Part shown: one piece after another, positions 1 through 12,544 of the stretch
How positions within the stretch are numbered: the stretch's first letter is position 1
Layout of the letters: each line of letters starts with the position of its first letter
From: Karalla daura
Taxonomy: Eukaryota > Chordata > Actinopteri > Chaetodontiformes > Leiognathidae
Reading direction: 5' to 3'
Length of the DNA stretch: 64,000 nucleotides
Assembly (NCBI GenBank): GCA_029224185.1
Contig: CM055205.1
Span: forward strand, 13,463,961 to 13,527,960
Made by a program: the position numbers and the translations under genes
The notes under the pieces: model-generated
What the model was told of the DNA's origin: nothing
What the model saw: the letters and a program-made list of their open reading frames with translations, nothing else
Databases searched by the model: none

Positions 1-1317
1 GAGAATGTGGTACACTAAAATAAATAACATATTAACTACAATTTATAAAGGGTTGATATACTGTACGGCCATTGCTTTCTTCTTTTCAATAGTTCAAATT
101 AAATATTTAAGATTTGGCCATGGCCCTGCTATTTCATCCTCTATGTTACTTGAAAAAAAAAGGTAAAATCAAAAAATCATATTCACATCTGAATTACTTG
201 GGTCTAAAAGTGCAGACCAGAGAAACTGAGACTGCAAAGCCTGTAAAAGCCTTGTGACCATGCGCTTACCCTTTTCCCCTCCAATACTTTGACAGACTTC
301 ACAGCAGAAAAACTGTCCATCTGCCCGGCTGTAACACTGGCTTCTTGCCTTGTGGTCCCCACTGAGAGATAACCAGGCGTAGCTCTAAACACCCCCAGAC
401 AGACCCTTATCCCTCTGGCTTAATGTCCTTGCGGCTAAGGGTAATGCTGAGAGATGGATGGCCCCGACCTATCCCTCCTTGCCGGGGTCCCTGGTTGTGA
501 GATTGCATGCCTGATATTATCCTCCATCTCCCCGTCTGTGACAACCAAACTCCAACTCTCCATCCCACCCCACCTCCCACCAAACCTCCCAGATCGATGC
601 GGCTCACTGATGTGCCGTCCGTCAAATCCATGGGCTAAGCAATACACCTCCTACCCATAAGGAGTGATGGGTGCGAGACAGTGCATGAAATGGAGGTAAT
701 ACACACGCACACACACGTGTGTTCACCAGTTCCTGAAACGGATCACTCAATCCCATGCCAAACGATGAGCATTTTTTCTGACTGTTGTACCATCTTTCTC
801 ACCCGTTCTCCTTCCCTCGCTCTCCCTCTACTCACATCCTTGACATGTCATGATCAAATGGGTGCTTTAAGAGTTCAGTGGTTGACCTGGACTCCAGGAG
901 GCCACCATTCCATCACGTCCACCTTCGTCTGACTTGCGTTCTTTTATCACTTCATTTCTACATCACCCCTCCATCACCTTACATCCTTTTCTCCATCAAC
1001 AAATCCCACCATTTCTCTTGCTCTCAGGACGGATAGTGTCCGTATCATTCACCCACAATGCCCTCCACCCCTTTCCCCAACTCACTGCCCCCCTCCTGCA
1101 CTCTACAAGGTATGACAACTGATTGGTTCAGAGGGTAATGGTGAAGTGGAAGGGTGGCCACAAGCATGAAATGAAAACATGGGTGATCCACAGAAAGAAA
1201 GAAATCTATCTTGGATGGATGCCAAGAGGAAGATGAGCACCTTGATTTAACCACATAATCCGGAATTGCTCCACTTCCATTGACAGCATTGGAAGATACT
1301 GATACTATATCTGGCAG
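1..1317. other. Noncoding, nothing recognised
   Basis: AT-rich to mixed DNA with only short open frames that lack domain-like composition or splice context. The stretch around 700-1100 is rich in C and T and carries a short ACAC run near 702-715, which keeps frames open by chance. No RNA gene or transposon end was seen. Confidence 0.5.
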
Positions 1318-1388
1318 GCTGCTGTGGCACCAGCAGACCCTCATGACACCACTGGGTAAAGGCAGGTAAAATAATGAATAGCTGGACG
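1318..1388 (+). mobile_element. V-SINE-like 3' end fragment
   Basis: This short segment carries the same 3' block as three longer copies at 10955, 28100 and 45225: a GCACCAGCAGACCC-type core, then GACACCACTGGG, and finally a TAATGAATAG-type version of the ATGGATGG tail. Only the tail is recognisable and the tRNA-like head is missing. This fits a 5'-truncated or heavily decayed SINE. Confidence 0.45.
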
Positions 1389-4300
1389 AGTCACAAAAAG
1401 CGAGTATTATTTTTACAGTATACAAAGTGCACTGAATTGCAGGTGATTGAACATTATGATGTTTAAAATGCATTTTCCTCACATCCTCTGTGTGACTTCC
1501 AAATATAGATGCGAGAGCAAGTACAAAGACAATGCCATCCATGCACATTCAAACAAGTACTCTGTCATTATAATTTTTATATAAAGCTCTGATATTTCAA
1601 AAGAAATACTTGGAAATTGTTATATGCTAAATATGAACACAATTATTCCACATTATTATTATATTATTATTGATGGTTGGAGGACAACAATGGCACATAT
1701 TGATTGAGAAATACGTCAAGTTCATTCACTAGTTCATCAAGTTACAATAAAGAAAAAGTAAAATCCATCATGTAATTTCTCTGATATCACCAGACAAAAT
1801 ACTAGTTGTTGCTGTTTATAGTTTGTCTTCATGTTTTTGATTGTCTGATTTTATTTGTAGAGTAACCTTGATTTTGCCATGAAAAATACAATTTTCAAAA
1901 TGTATTATATATGTATTATATAGATAAAAGTACATCATAATTTGTTTCCAGGGGACAAAAAACTATTACAAAATGCAGAAACATTACATGCTGGGTAAAT
2001 TTACAGTGAGCAGAATGTTATGGCTGTAAAAGTTAGATCCTGCGATTAATGGTATGATGCGAATGCAGGAGCCCTCATGTAATGCAAGCACCACATATGG
2101 CAGAAAATACAAGCTGCAGTCACAGGCATCATGTCATTGTGGGTGGCCAAATGTATATGGGACAAGAGCTGGTGCACTGGTGCAAATGCAGGGCCCAGTG
2201 TGAGCAATAAAAGAGATATTTACTGTAAATCTTCTGCAGCTAGGGGAGCGATAAACATCACAAACACAATCAGTGGCTGCTTTAGTGCTGCCCACGCATC
2301 TGTTCTTCTCCTCGGGAGACAGAGTGAGTGGAGAAAGAGGAGGAAGAGTGAAGTCAAGCAATCTATGGCTTCCTTTGCATAATTGATACAATGCAGATAG
2401 CGCCTACTGTGATGGGTCAGATGATCGTTTGATTGATTGTCAATTTTCTTTTTAATGGAATTGTGAAATTCTATCAATTTTTATTAGCCACACCATAAAC
2501 ATGGCATAGTTAATACTGATCCACAATTACCCTTAAATTGACCATAAACACTATAAAATGTGTTATATATTAATTGCATCAGATTTTGTTTAGGTTTGAC
2601 CCAGACAACCAGACAAAAAACTGTGGTGGCAGAATCTTATGCCTCTGACTATAAGTCTACTATAAGTTATTAAGAGAAACTTTTGAATATAGAAAGTGCA
2701 CCAATTGGCCCCAAATTGAGGAAATGCAGTATATAAGGTCTGAGTAGGTTTGCTCTCTAATGTAAGTAGATTGAAATGGTAAGAAAAAAAAAAAACAAGA
2801 AACTGAGTCCAGTATCTAAGAAGACACTACTGCAACTGTCTCTTACCAAAAATCTAAGTATAACATGCTCATGACACATACAGTACATGGTGTGCACAGA
2901 TCACAAAGCTTGACACAATGACAAAGCTTGCTTCCCATACATGACAGCACATGCCTCACAGATCCCTCCTACTGTAGGTGTAGAGAATATAATACCTACA
3001 TGTAGTATCCCTTACCCAGGCTGACTTTACAGTGCAGGTGATACCCAATGCATAAATGGAAAAAGGAGGAAAAAAAATCAGCCAGCAGCTTTCAGATCGC
3101 TGTAGTCACAAAGCCCATAAGGGGACTTGACAACCACTGTGTGTAAATCTGGGTTATTCCAAATAAGCTGTCAAGCCTCTGTCTATGGTTCTCAGACTGT
3201 TTGTGGACGGCAGGGAGAGACAAATCCAAGTAGCCTCAACACAAACAGCAACAGAAAGCAAACAAGGTGTGCCACTTCTAACTCAGTGTGAGTGATATAA
3301 TCACTCAAACAGTGACAAAGTGTGTGCTTTCACACACAGAAAACCACAGAACATGCTGAGGAGGACCATTGTTGTCTTATGGTGGTAAAAAGTCAGTGAA
3401 AGCATGTGTTTCACATCTACTCATTCCACTCTCATTTAGACATAGACACATTGTGCTAATAGCTTCATGATAATGTCATTTGTTGTCAGAGTGAACAAAT
3501 ACATGGTGGAAAAGAGCACTCCACGTGTTCATTTTCTATGGGTGGTATGGCTATAAATTCAGCTTTACGTGTCTCACAGAGTCTCAAACTATGTAGCAGG
3601 TGCTACAGTATATTAGAGAGCAGTGATGATAACCCCAACACACAGTATGCAGGTGTGTGTTGTGTGAGCATTTGTTACCCTGTCACACAAATGTTGTTTG
3701 TTATTGTGCAGCCTACCTGTTTAACCTGACCACACATGTGAGCAGATTGTCAATGACTTGTTAGTATTTGTTTCCAACACAAACCCATGCTACTTGTATG
3801 CACAAGATGCAGGCGTTTAGCGTAGAGAATCCTAATGATGCCAACTGAGATGCTCGTGTAAAGAGCACATAGGTCATGTCAAGTGGCTTCGGTGCCAGGG
3901 CCATGAAGAGTGATGGAGGGAAGCATCGCTGAAGGTGAGAGCGTGCCATCTGTGCAGCTCTTGCAATTTCTCACCTCACTGATGCACATCTACCCAACAA
4001 CTTCTACTTCCCACCTTCTCTCAGTCTTCTCACAAGTTGGCCACCATCCATCTGTACCCCACACAACAGTCGACTTATACCCTCCTTTGTTGTTTGCTGC
4101 ACTCGCTCTGTGTGTTACCTCTCCACATTCTGACATACATGTCTACTCTCAGCTTCAAGTACAACATCTGGAAGGACACAAGTTATTGTAGTGTTTTGTA
4201 GTGCTGCTGCAATTTACAGAGAACAGGGAGAAAATGAACATGGCAAGAGGAAGACCTCAGTGACAAACCAGTTTCTCGAAGAAGCTTAAACATCTGGGTT

Positions 4301-6889
4301 TTTTTCCCAGCTTATTAATCATACAGATTTTTTTTTCTAACACTCTTACTGTAACAAAAAAAATCAACAACAACAGCTTATATTACAAGTTCTGGTTCTA
4401 GGTGTATTCTGAACAATTCTGAATATACCATTCTAGTTCTCATGAACTCCCTTGCAGACCTGCAATTTGGACTCTATTCATCTGGTTAATAAAGTGCACC
4501 AGTTGTCAATAATTGTCATATAAGTCAAATGTACTTCTCAATTCCACTTCACTCTGATCTGAAAGTGAGTTGAACCCTTGGGATTCAGCTCTGTCAGATT
4601 TGAATCTGAGTCTTGTGCTATGAATGGGATTTCTACCTGCTGGGATAATCTGGTCACCAAACCCAAAGATAAGTGCAAGGCTGGTCTTTCTGCAGAGAGC
4701 CAAATATATGTATATATATATATTCAGTTCAGCCAACTTCGATCCCAGACACCTGGCGGACAGCCAGAATGGGGGGCATAAACACAGAGTACAGTCCACC
4801 CTAGTATTACTGTCAAAATTGGAAAACTGGTTGGACCCATTAATAAATCTCCCTGAGACAGAAGGGGAGATGGCTGCTGATTCATTTAGACAGGGAAGTA
4901 TCATGAAGAGTGCTCGCAAGCAGAAAAAAAAGATAAGAAGAAAAAAATGTCAGATATGATGCCCAAGGGAACCAAAACCTGTATCTGTGGTATAGAAGAC
5001 TATCACCAATCATAACACTGTATCTCAGAGATAAATTAAATTTATAAAAATAAAACTAAATTATTACTCTGTAAGTAAGTGTGCATCAGAGTATCATTGT
5101 TCTTTTACCGCCTGGATATGCTTTATGAGTGGACTCATTACAACCATCAACAGATGAATTTTATCATTTTCATTAAAAAAAGCAAAAGAAAGAGGTAGAT
5201 TTAGTATTTTGATATCTCTCTCCAGAGCAAGTGGATGTCCGATGGTTGTGCTTAAAAATCCATTGGCTAACTCAGCATTGTGCCAACATTTTGCGGTGAC
5301 TTTGCTAAACTACTCTATATACAGAGCCCACAGACAATGAGAGACCTGATCTGTACTTTTGTTAATTAATCTTTTAATAAAACATGTCTCTTGGTTGATT
5401 TTGTTTTTAAAAGATGACTTTTCAGTGCAATGGTCAAAAAGCTCAAGGTAATCATTGAAAAAACCAATGGGTTATCTAGCCAGGCTTTTTAATTCCCTCA
5501 TGTCTCATTTTGCATTCCAATTAATGGTGGTCTAGACAATTTGAGCTCCAACATTACAAAATGTATTGATCCCTGTTTCACACCAAGTCAAAAAGCATTC
5601 TCTGCAAAGAAAAAAAATGACCATAGAGAAATGTCCCACTGGTAGGAAAGGCATGAGCACATGGGAAAAATAAAAAAGTTTTATTCATAATTAAGGGCTA
5701 AAAAAAACATGTAAAGGGTATCCTGTTTCTCATCACTGCCAAAACCAATAACAACGCATGTCTTACTTTAAGCTTCCCACAGGCAAAAAAAAACAAAACT
5801 GCAGTTAATTAAGCCACACTTAAAAACACTATCAAAACTACTCACTTGAGAATGATTACAGGCCCATATCAAATCTTATGTTTTTTGTTGTTGTTGTTGT
5901 TTTTAGCAAAATCATTGAAAATGCTTTTCTAGCAACACATTATCACCTCCCTGGCCTTTAACAAATGTTTTGATGTTTTTCATCTCAAATTTCACAGTAC
6001 AGAGACTTTTGTTGATAATTGTTGAATGAACTCCACTTGAGATCTGACAGTAGAAAAAAGTTTTTAGCCTGTTAGAACTGTTCACCCTGCGGCATTTCTA
6101 CATAATGGATGTTAAACCGATCACAAGACAGACTTGGTGTGACATTCTGGCACAATGGTGAAGTGGTTGCACTCATTTGAAAGATAAAGAAAAAGATTAC
6201 CTTAACAGTCCTAACATAAGTGATTATGACAAAATACAAGATAGGTGTCAATGGTAAATTGGTGTGGATTGCTGGTCTTCATCTTCACCTTCACTTTTAC
6301 AACTCAAGGTTCACTGACCTATGCACACACATTGATCTATTGGTCCAGGAAATTCTTAACTATTCACACTTAATAACACAATGACATGGCATTAGGAGAA
6401 CTATGGAGTTCAGTTCTTGTCCATATATACTTGACGTATCGCCTGCAAAGGTGGCAGATTAAATCCCAACTTTCCAATGCCTGATTACTGAAATGCATGT
6501 GGCTAAGCTGCCATTGAAAGCCCTGCATAAGTCGTTGATATGAAAGACCAAAGCAAGTATAATGTGAACTACTGGAACAGGTTTTTAATATACATTAATG
6601 CAGTCACAAAATCAGTATATTTTACACATACTGTAACAATAATTAGAATATTCGATTTTTTAGCATGATCTAGCAAACCTTAATATTTTTATTCTGACTG
6701 TTGAGTCTGACTGCTGAACCCTGTGTTCACTGGTCTCTGAAAAGTCAATCAGATAGCTCCCTCAGTCAGAAAAGTACTACGAGACTGAAGGCGAAGTGGC
6801 GAGTCACATCACTCCAGTACAGAGAACTTTATGTCCTTATACTGACTGTCTACATGTCGACATACTGATTTGAAAAATGTGTTGTTGGT
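1389..6889. other. Long noncoding stretch, nothing recognised
   Basis: AT-rich DNA with scattered poly-A and poly-T runs and a short TATATA run near 4705-4722. The open frames at 4506-4919 and 4624-4959 overlap on opposite strands, look random and end in A-rich sequence. I saw no splice-flanked exon, RNA gene or complete mobile element. Confidence 0.5.
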
Positions 6890-7402
6890 ATATAAAGCAT
6901 GAAATGATTCAAGGTCAAAATGCATTCATGATCTGCTACCCTATACTATGAACCATCTAAACCTTGTAAATTATCTGGGTTATGTCTGCTAACTGTTCCA
7001 AGAGTCACAATAGCACATGAAGAAGCAGCACTCAGTCTGCATGTGGTGCATACTGTATCTGGAACAAAAATCCCAGAACTCTCAGTTCTTTTAAATCAGG
7101 GCTTAAGACTTTTTTCTTTGCGGCTGCATTTTATTGAGTTCAATTTGGGACTCTTCATATCTTCCACTGCACTCTAATTTTCTCTCTACTGTTTAGTCTG
7201 TCTTATTCTATGTTAGCATATTTTAATCTTCTGTATTCTTTTAAAATTTTATTTATAAATCCTTCTTAAATCCTTTTTATGTCCCTGTTTTTATATCATC
7301 CGGTGTTTCATTTTCATCTCGTCTTGAGGCCTCTGTGTCTTATGCAAAGCACATTGTTTTGCCCTGCTGTTGAAAGGTGCTGTACAAATAAATTTACCTT
7401 AC
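6890..7402 (+). mobile_element. L2-clade LINE, 3' end (ORF2 C-terminus and 3' UTR)
   Basis: A 5'-truncated LINE on the plus strand. Positions 6890-7135 read as a decayed C-terminus of an L2-type ORF2. Recognisable pieces are an IHDLLP-like block near 6930, a TVPRVTIA-like block near 6995, and a GLKTFFFAAAFY block near 7103-7138 just before the stop region. A T-rich 3' UTR follows. The end has the usual form for this group: GCAAAGCACATTGT, a TGTTGAAAGGTGCTGTAC block, then AAATAAATTTACCTTACC, where short tandem repeats replace a poly-A tail. These LINEs prime on their 3' repeat and are usually truncated at the 5' end, as here. The tail directly meets the putative exon donor at 7403. Confidence 0.75.
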
Positions 7403-7511
7403 CGCAGCATATGGCAAAGAAGAGGTCAGCACTCTGGGACAGCCAGTGAGATTTCATCTGCAGCAGAAACTTGTCTTCAAAATAGCGCTGTGCGGGTCCA
7501 TTAAACAGGAC
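7403..7511 (-). CDS. Putative internal coding exon, gene not recognised
   Basis: Read on the minus strand, this 109-bp segment is open in one frame and encodes 36 codons plus one base. It starts VLFNGPAQRYFEDKF and ends SADLFFAICC. It is flanked by a textbook acceptor (a long pyrimidine-rich tract over 7514-7560 ending in CCACAG) and a good donor (CG then GTAAGG, complement of 7397-7402). The peptide is compositionally protein-like, with aromatic, charged and hydrophobic residues in a mixed pattern. I do not recognise the family. The frame also stays open into both flanks, so openness alone is weak evidence and the splice signals carry the argument. The donor lies inside the tail of the adjacent LINE. 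It could be a pseudo-exon. Confidence 0.4.
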
Positions 7512-8039
7512 CTGTGGAATAGGGAGAGAAATGTGGAAATAGGCAGGGGATACAGGACCGAATAGGACAGAAAAGGAAGGAGTAAAAGAAAACAGAATGA
7601 AAGACCAGTCGAGATAGTACTGGCAAAAGGTGACATTCTCCAAACTCTTCTGCAGTGGGCTGGAGCCAGCAGCAGGTAGCAGACCACATGTGAATCTAAA
7701 CTGCCACTGGCAGCCTCTGTCCAAGCTTTTCATGTGTCACAATTGGAATTCTTGGAAGAGCAAAGTTTGTGGTGTACAAGTGCTTTCGAGTCCAAATGCT
7801 GTCTTGTGTTTTACGTCACAATAGGTTTATGCTGTGCATTGCCTTCATTGTCTGCAAATCTTTAACTACTTAGATACTGTATCGAATAAATGAGCATGTG
7901 TAGGCAGCCATTGAAAAGCACAAACACTCTCCAGGCAAGTAAATATTTTATGCCAGGGTACAGTAATTGCGTGGGGGGCAACTCTTGCTACTTAATCTCT
8001 GACTATCTTTTTTTTTGTGTATGTATGTGTGTGGGGGTT

Positions 8040-8041
<2 letters not shown>

Positions 8042-8132
<91 letters not shown>
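8042..8132 (+). repeat. (TG)n microsatellite, about 45 units
   Basis: An uninterrupted 91-bp TG run. It opens long Cys-Val and Thr-His frames on both strands, none of which should be read as protein. Alternating purine-pyrimidine DNA of this length can adopt Z-form and is expected to be polymorphic. Confidence 0.98.
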
Positions 8133-8133
<1 letters not shown>

Positions 8134-9582
8134 ATAACAAAGAAAACAACGGGTCCATGTCCATGTGAATGGACAGCTTTAAGCACCCAATTATTTCCCG
8201 GAACTGTTCGTGGATTTGTGTCATACAGTACATATGCTGTGCAGCTCAAATGAAAGAAATGTGTTCTCACTGAACACAGCTGATATCCTTTCCCATGTCT
8301 CCTTTCACATGTTTGCAATTATAAGGATCACTCAGGCATATAAATGGATCTATACGCTGCAGCATGTCTCCACTCTTTTCTGCACTGCCCTGACAAGTGA
8401 TGAGGTCGAACTGCAATAAATAAATAAATAAAGAAATGTGTTCGACTTTGAAGTCCAGATCAGCTGCGCAAGTGTCCAAGGGTGGCATCTGATCACTGAA
8501 TGCCTTCATGTAATCCAAGTTGTGTCTTCACTAAGTCACTTCTCAGAAAATAAAATACTGTGCAACCATTACAAGGGCTAAAGGATGAAATAACATCCAT
8601 TTATTCATCAAAACTAACTTTTTTTTTTTTTTTGCTTGGACTCTGATTGGTCAGTGCATATAAAACTCAAGATGCTTTCAAATCTACATAAATCAATTCT
8701 CAAACAGTGTTAAAAAATGCAGTGTTGTGACCAGTGGTGACAAAATAGACAAGATTCAACAACCCACAGGCTGGCCTCCCTACATGTATCCCCCATCTTC
8801 AAGGTTATTGCTGAGCCATTTGTTGCGCGTTAGATAATTGACTCTTAGATGAGGGATAACCATGATTTATGGACAAAGAGAATACATATTCCTCCATATC
8901 TCAGTGGTGATTTATGGCATGATAGAGCCCAAGTGATGGCCATTTTATCTGATTGTACGTCATGCAAAGTAGTCGATCAAGACGTGCAATCAGTCACAAA
9001 CCTCGTCCCGGCTGGGATGACAAGGATGAGAGACAGGGGCTTCTCTCCCTGGATTTCTTCAGTCTACTTAAAGCTCTTTAAGGCAAGTTATGATATGCAG
9101 AGCTGGGTAAACCTTGGCCAACTAAATCACACCCACTGCAGAAGCACACTGGATTTATGATGTGTTTGACGTATAAACCTGAGGCCTTGGAGTGGCATTC
9201 GTCATATGAAAGGATGCTTGGCACTGCAGGTCCATATTTAAAACATATTTGGCTTTTTCACATACTTATTACATAGAATGTCCTTGAATAGAGCTTACGG
9301 AAATTTGTAAACATTAAAACACATTTTATACATGGGTCTGTGATCATGGTGTCGTGATTGTGATCATTTGTCATCACGCAGAAGAACTATACCCTGCCAG
9401 GTTCCGTCATTTCTTTTAGAGTGGCCAATTTAGTCCCTGCTGGTGCAAACTGAATATCGAACCCTGTCCCTCTGAGAAACTCAATATTTAATTTGACCAT
9501 AAGTAACCAATGAGGAGAGAATCTAAACTCCCTCTTGACCTCTGGGATGCAGATCCTTATACTTGAGATGCTGCATTCAAGG

Positions 9583-9612
9583 GTGTGTGTGTGTGTGTGT
9601 GTGAGTGTGTGT
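9583..9612 (+). repeat. Short (GT)n microsatellite
   Basis: A 30-bp GT run with one GA interruption near 9603. Confidence 0.95.
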
Positions 9613-10500
9613 AACTGTGGCACCATCAATTATTAATTCTCTGTGTCTAATTCAGGCTTCTGTCCTCTCATATTCTGGAGTGCTCTCCTTATGTTGGAAA
9701 TGAAATGGAACTCCAGATACAATAGATGCGAAGTCCTCGTTGAAATTATTTGGTCCAGATACCTCTCGTCCCCCCAGATTTAGCATTGCATATTTGACAA
9801 GCAATTTACGTACCTCATTCTGCCTTTAATCTGACCCAGTCTTCACACCCAACACCAATTCAATTTAATAACACTGGCTGTGGCTGTAGTTCTCCAATTA
9901 TTTGTCATATTAATCTTTTTTTTGCTCCCGGCTTCCTTTGCCTCAGTTCTATTGATGCATTGCTTATCACGTTGTTTTCTACTTTCTTTCCTCTATAATT
10001 CCATTCACACTTTTATCCATAAGATATGGAGTTATGGAATCTCATTGCAATCGTACAGATTTTCTCTCATTTTCATTCCAAACCATTACCCTGTTCACTG
10101 ATAAAAATCATTAGAATTAATGTTTTAGGTTAGTTTCAAAGAAGCACATGCATCTGCTCTACCTAGGGGTGACTACAGTATGTGGTGAGTGATTAGACGA
10201 GTCACAGTGGGGGAGCTCAAAGTGCTTACCCAGTATTCCCTTTGCTAATGGGGGATGGAAAGAAGAAGAGCAAGTGTGATGAAAGAGGACTGAGTGTATT
10301 CACTTGATCTGTGCATTTACTTGGACATACTATGGGTTCCAAACAGGGTTAAGGCCAGTTGGTTGCTCCGGACTTTTGAGAGACTTGCCTGCATTTGTGT
10401 GTCATGCTGAATAAGTAGGGCCTATGTGTTTTGTGTTAGAATGAGAACATGTGGAATTCAACAAAGAACTTTCGACAGTCCAGCTCACTTTTTATAATGG

Positions 10501-10532
10501 GTCCACTAGCCCCCAGGTCCACTAGCCCCCAG
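10501..10532 (+). repeat. Perfect 16-bp tandem duplication
   Basis: The unit GTCCACTAGCCCCCAG occurs twice with no gap and no mismatch, which suggests a recent slippage or repair duplication. Confidence 0.95.
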
Positions 10533-10954
10533 GACAAGGTGTTTGTGTTTGTTTGTTGTGAAACTTTGCCTTTCTGCTGTGTGGTAATTCTGATCTTCAG
10601 ATTTAAAAACAAACAAATAAACAAACATACAAAAAAAGAAACATAATATGTTTAAGCATGATGGTGACACAAGCAAGTAATGTTTGCAAGAAATGCATTA
10701 GAACCAACAGTGTTCATGATGAGCTATTCTCTAGCAAGTTTCCTTTTGATTTCGTCTGCTTGTGTCTAAAATCCGCCTAGCAGTCGCACATCTAAAGCTC
10801 ATCAGTGGAATCTATACGACTGAGGGCACTGACTTCCTTGCCTGGCAACTGGTCACGTAAGAGCATGTTGAGAAATTAGTTTCTCATAAAATGACACTAA
10901 TATGGACATTTTTGCACTTGTGTGATTCTGTGAATGATCAAAGAAGTGTGATTT

Positions 10955-11186
10955 GGTGAATAGTGCTGTAGCTTTATAGCAAGAAGATCCCTGATTTGTA
11001 TCCTGGTCGGACTAATAGCCTTTTCTCCTTTTTTCCTTTCACAGTCCAAAAAGAATTGCCCTATGTGAGTGTAAGAGTGAGTGAGTTGAGTGTCTTGGGG
11101 GTGTTTTCTGCCTTTGTCCTACGTCAGCTGGCTCCAGCAGACCCTCTTTGGATACTTAGTGAATAAAATAATGGATAGATGGATGA
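10955..11186 (+). mobile_element. V-SINE/DANA-like SINE, decayed
   Basis: The order of blocks matches a tRNA-headed fish SINE. A decayed head (TAGTGCTGTAGC followed by TAGCAAGAAGATCCCTG) leads to a central block with TTTCACAGTCCAAAAAG. Then come ATGTGAGTGTAAGAGTGAGTG, the shared GGCTCCAGCAGACCC core, and a GGATAGATGGATG tail. The 3' half matches the copies at 28100 and 45225. This is an old copy with small deletions, notably in the central domain. The family assignment comes from structure recognised by eye. Confidence 0.6.
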
Positions 11187-12264
11187 ACAAAATAGCTTTA
11201 AAGATGCTTTTGAGTGTATTTTATGATATTGGACAGAGTGAGTCAGGATATTTCCAGTCTGGCTGTTCAGCTAAGTTAACCACCTACTTGCTATAGTCTT
11301 GCATTTAAACACTCTCTAAACTCTGCATGGACGCATTCAACCATATTATCACAAAATGTCAAATTAATCTTTTTAAAGTGTGCACTGACTAGGTTTAGGT
11401 CTTCCTGCTACATTCAGAATGGGAAAATCTAAAAACCCGATGGCCCAAATGTGGAACAAGAATTCATTATTCATCACACCTCAAAGATATTTCTAAAGCA
11501 CACTTTTAAAAATTCTCCCTAAAGTTGAGTGGTGGCTTCTTCCTAATTTTTCTAAGGCTGCCCTAACTTTCAACATGCTATTTTATCATCTTTATGTACA
11601 TGTTTACTATATCTCTTTTTATACTTAAAAAGAAAACAAAAAGCAAGGGAGGGGGGGGGGGGGGGGGGGGGGGGGGTCATCTCATTTTCTCCACTACTTG
11701 AAATTAAAAAAATCGTCAAAATACAAAAACATTTGGCAAGATTAAGGAGTCTGCCAAAGTATTGAGGATACTTTGAGTACAAAGAGAAAAGGGGTGTACA
11801 GGATGGAATACTAATATGAATTATGACACAAATATGAATTATAACACAAACTAGATTTCACAGGAAGTAAGTCATGTTGATGGTGTAGTGATTGTACTAA
11901 AACAAACCTCTACACAGAACATGGTTGTTTGCTCTGCCACTTAGAGAGAGCAGAGTTTTCCTTTTTCTTTTTAGTCAGAGGGACTAATGGAAGCTTGAGT
12001 CAGAGACACTGAAGCCACCACCATGTAAGACCAGCCATTAACTCCACATTTAACCATGAAATGAAAGCCCAACAGGAGGCCGGAGTTCATTGCAGGTCAG
12101 ATTGCACATGTTCTGCCTCTCGACTTATTTTCCCTTACTTTTAGCCTATGGCTTGACATTGAAGCATTTTATTTAAAGGAAGACGGATGTATGTTTTTTG
12201 CACATATCAATCTTCAGGGAAGAGGCCATTGATACAAAACACCCTATAAATATATATATGTGCT
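11187..12264. other. Noncoding, nothing recognised apart from a poly-G run
   Basis: AT-rich sequence interrupted only by the G26 run described separately. No coding or transposon-end signal was seen. Confidence 0.5.
11651..11676 (+). repeat. Poly-G run of 26
   Basis: Twenty-six uninterrupted G residues preceded by GGGA at 11647-11650. Such a run is G-quadruplex prone and error-prone in sequencing, so its true length is uncertain. Confidence 0.95.
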
Positions 12265-12544
12265 AGCTCCAGGGTCCAAGGTCTCCCGTGTCCGTCACAT
12301 CCAGTAAGCATCACTTCCTGCTGACTGCCGACAGCACTGCTTCAGCTTCTGCTCTATTGCTATTTCTGTTCTTAGTGTCTTTTCTTTGATTTCTCACCAT
12401 TTAAACATCCTGTGTGCCATTCGAGCACTCTATCCTGTTTTCGGGTCCTGCTCTCTCCCCGACCTGCTTCCTACACCACTGCTAATGTCTTTCTATCACC
12501 CTTGCTCCGGTTAGTGGTAACTGTTAGTTTTAGCCCGGTTAGCA

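Larger units (their letters stand above)
8133..10954. other. Noncoding, nothing recognised
   Basis: Mixed sequence with an AAAT-type run at 8415-8433, a poly-T run near 8621-8632, and small TG and duplication repeats listed separately. Open frames here are short and show no domain or splice support. Confidence 0.5.

Noticed and set aside
7890..8318. Cys-Val and Thr-His repeat proteins at the TG array (and at 36362-36715)
   Set aside because: Direct translation of dinucleotide repeats on both strands.
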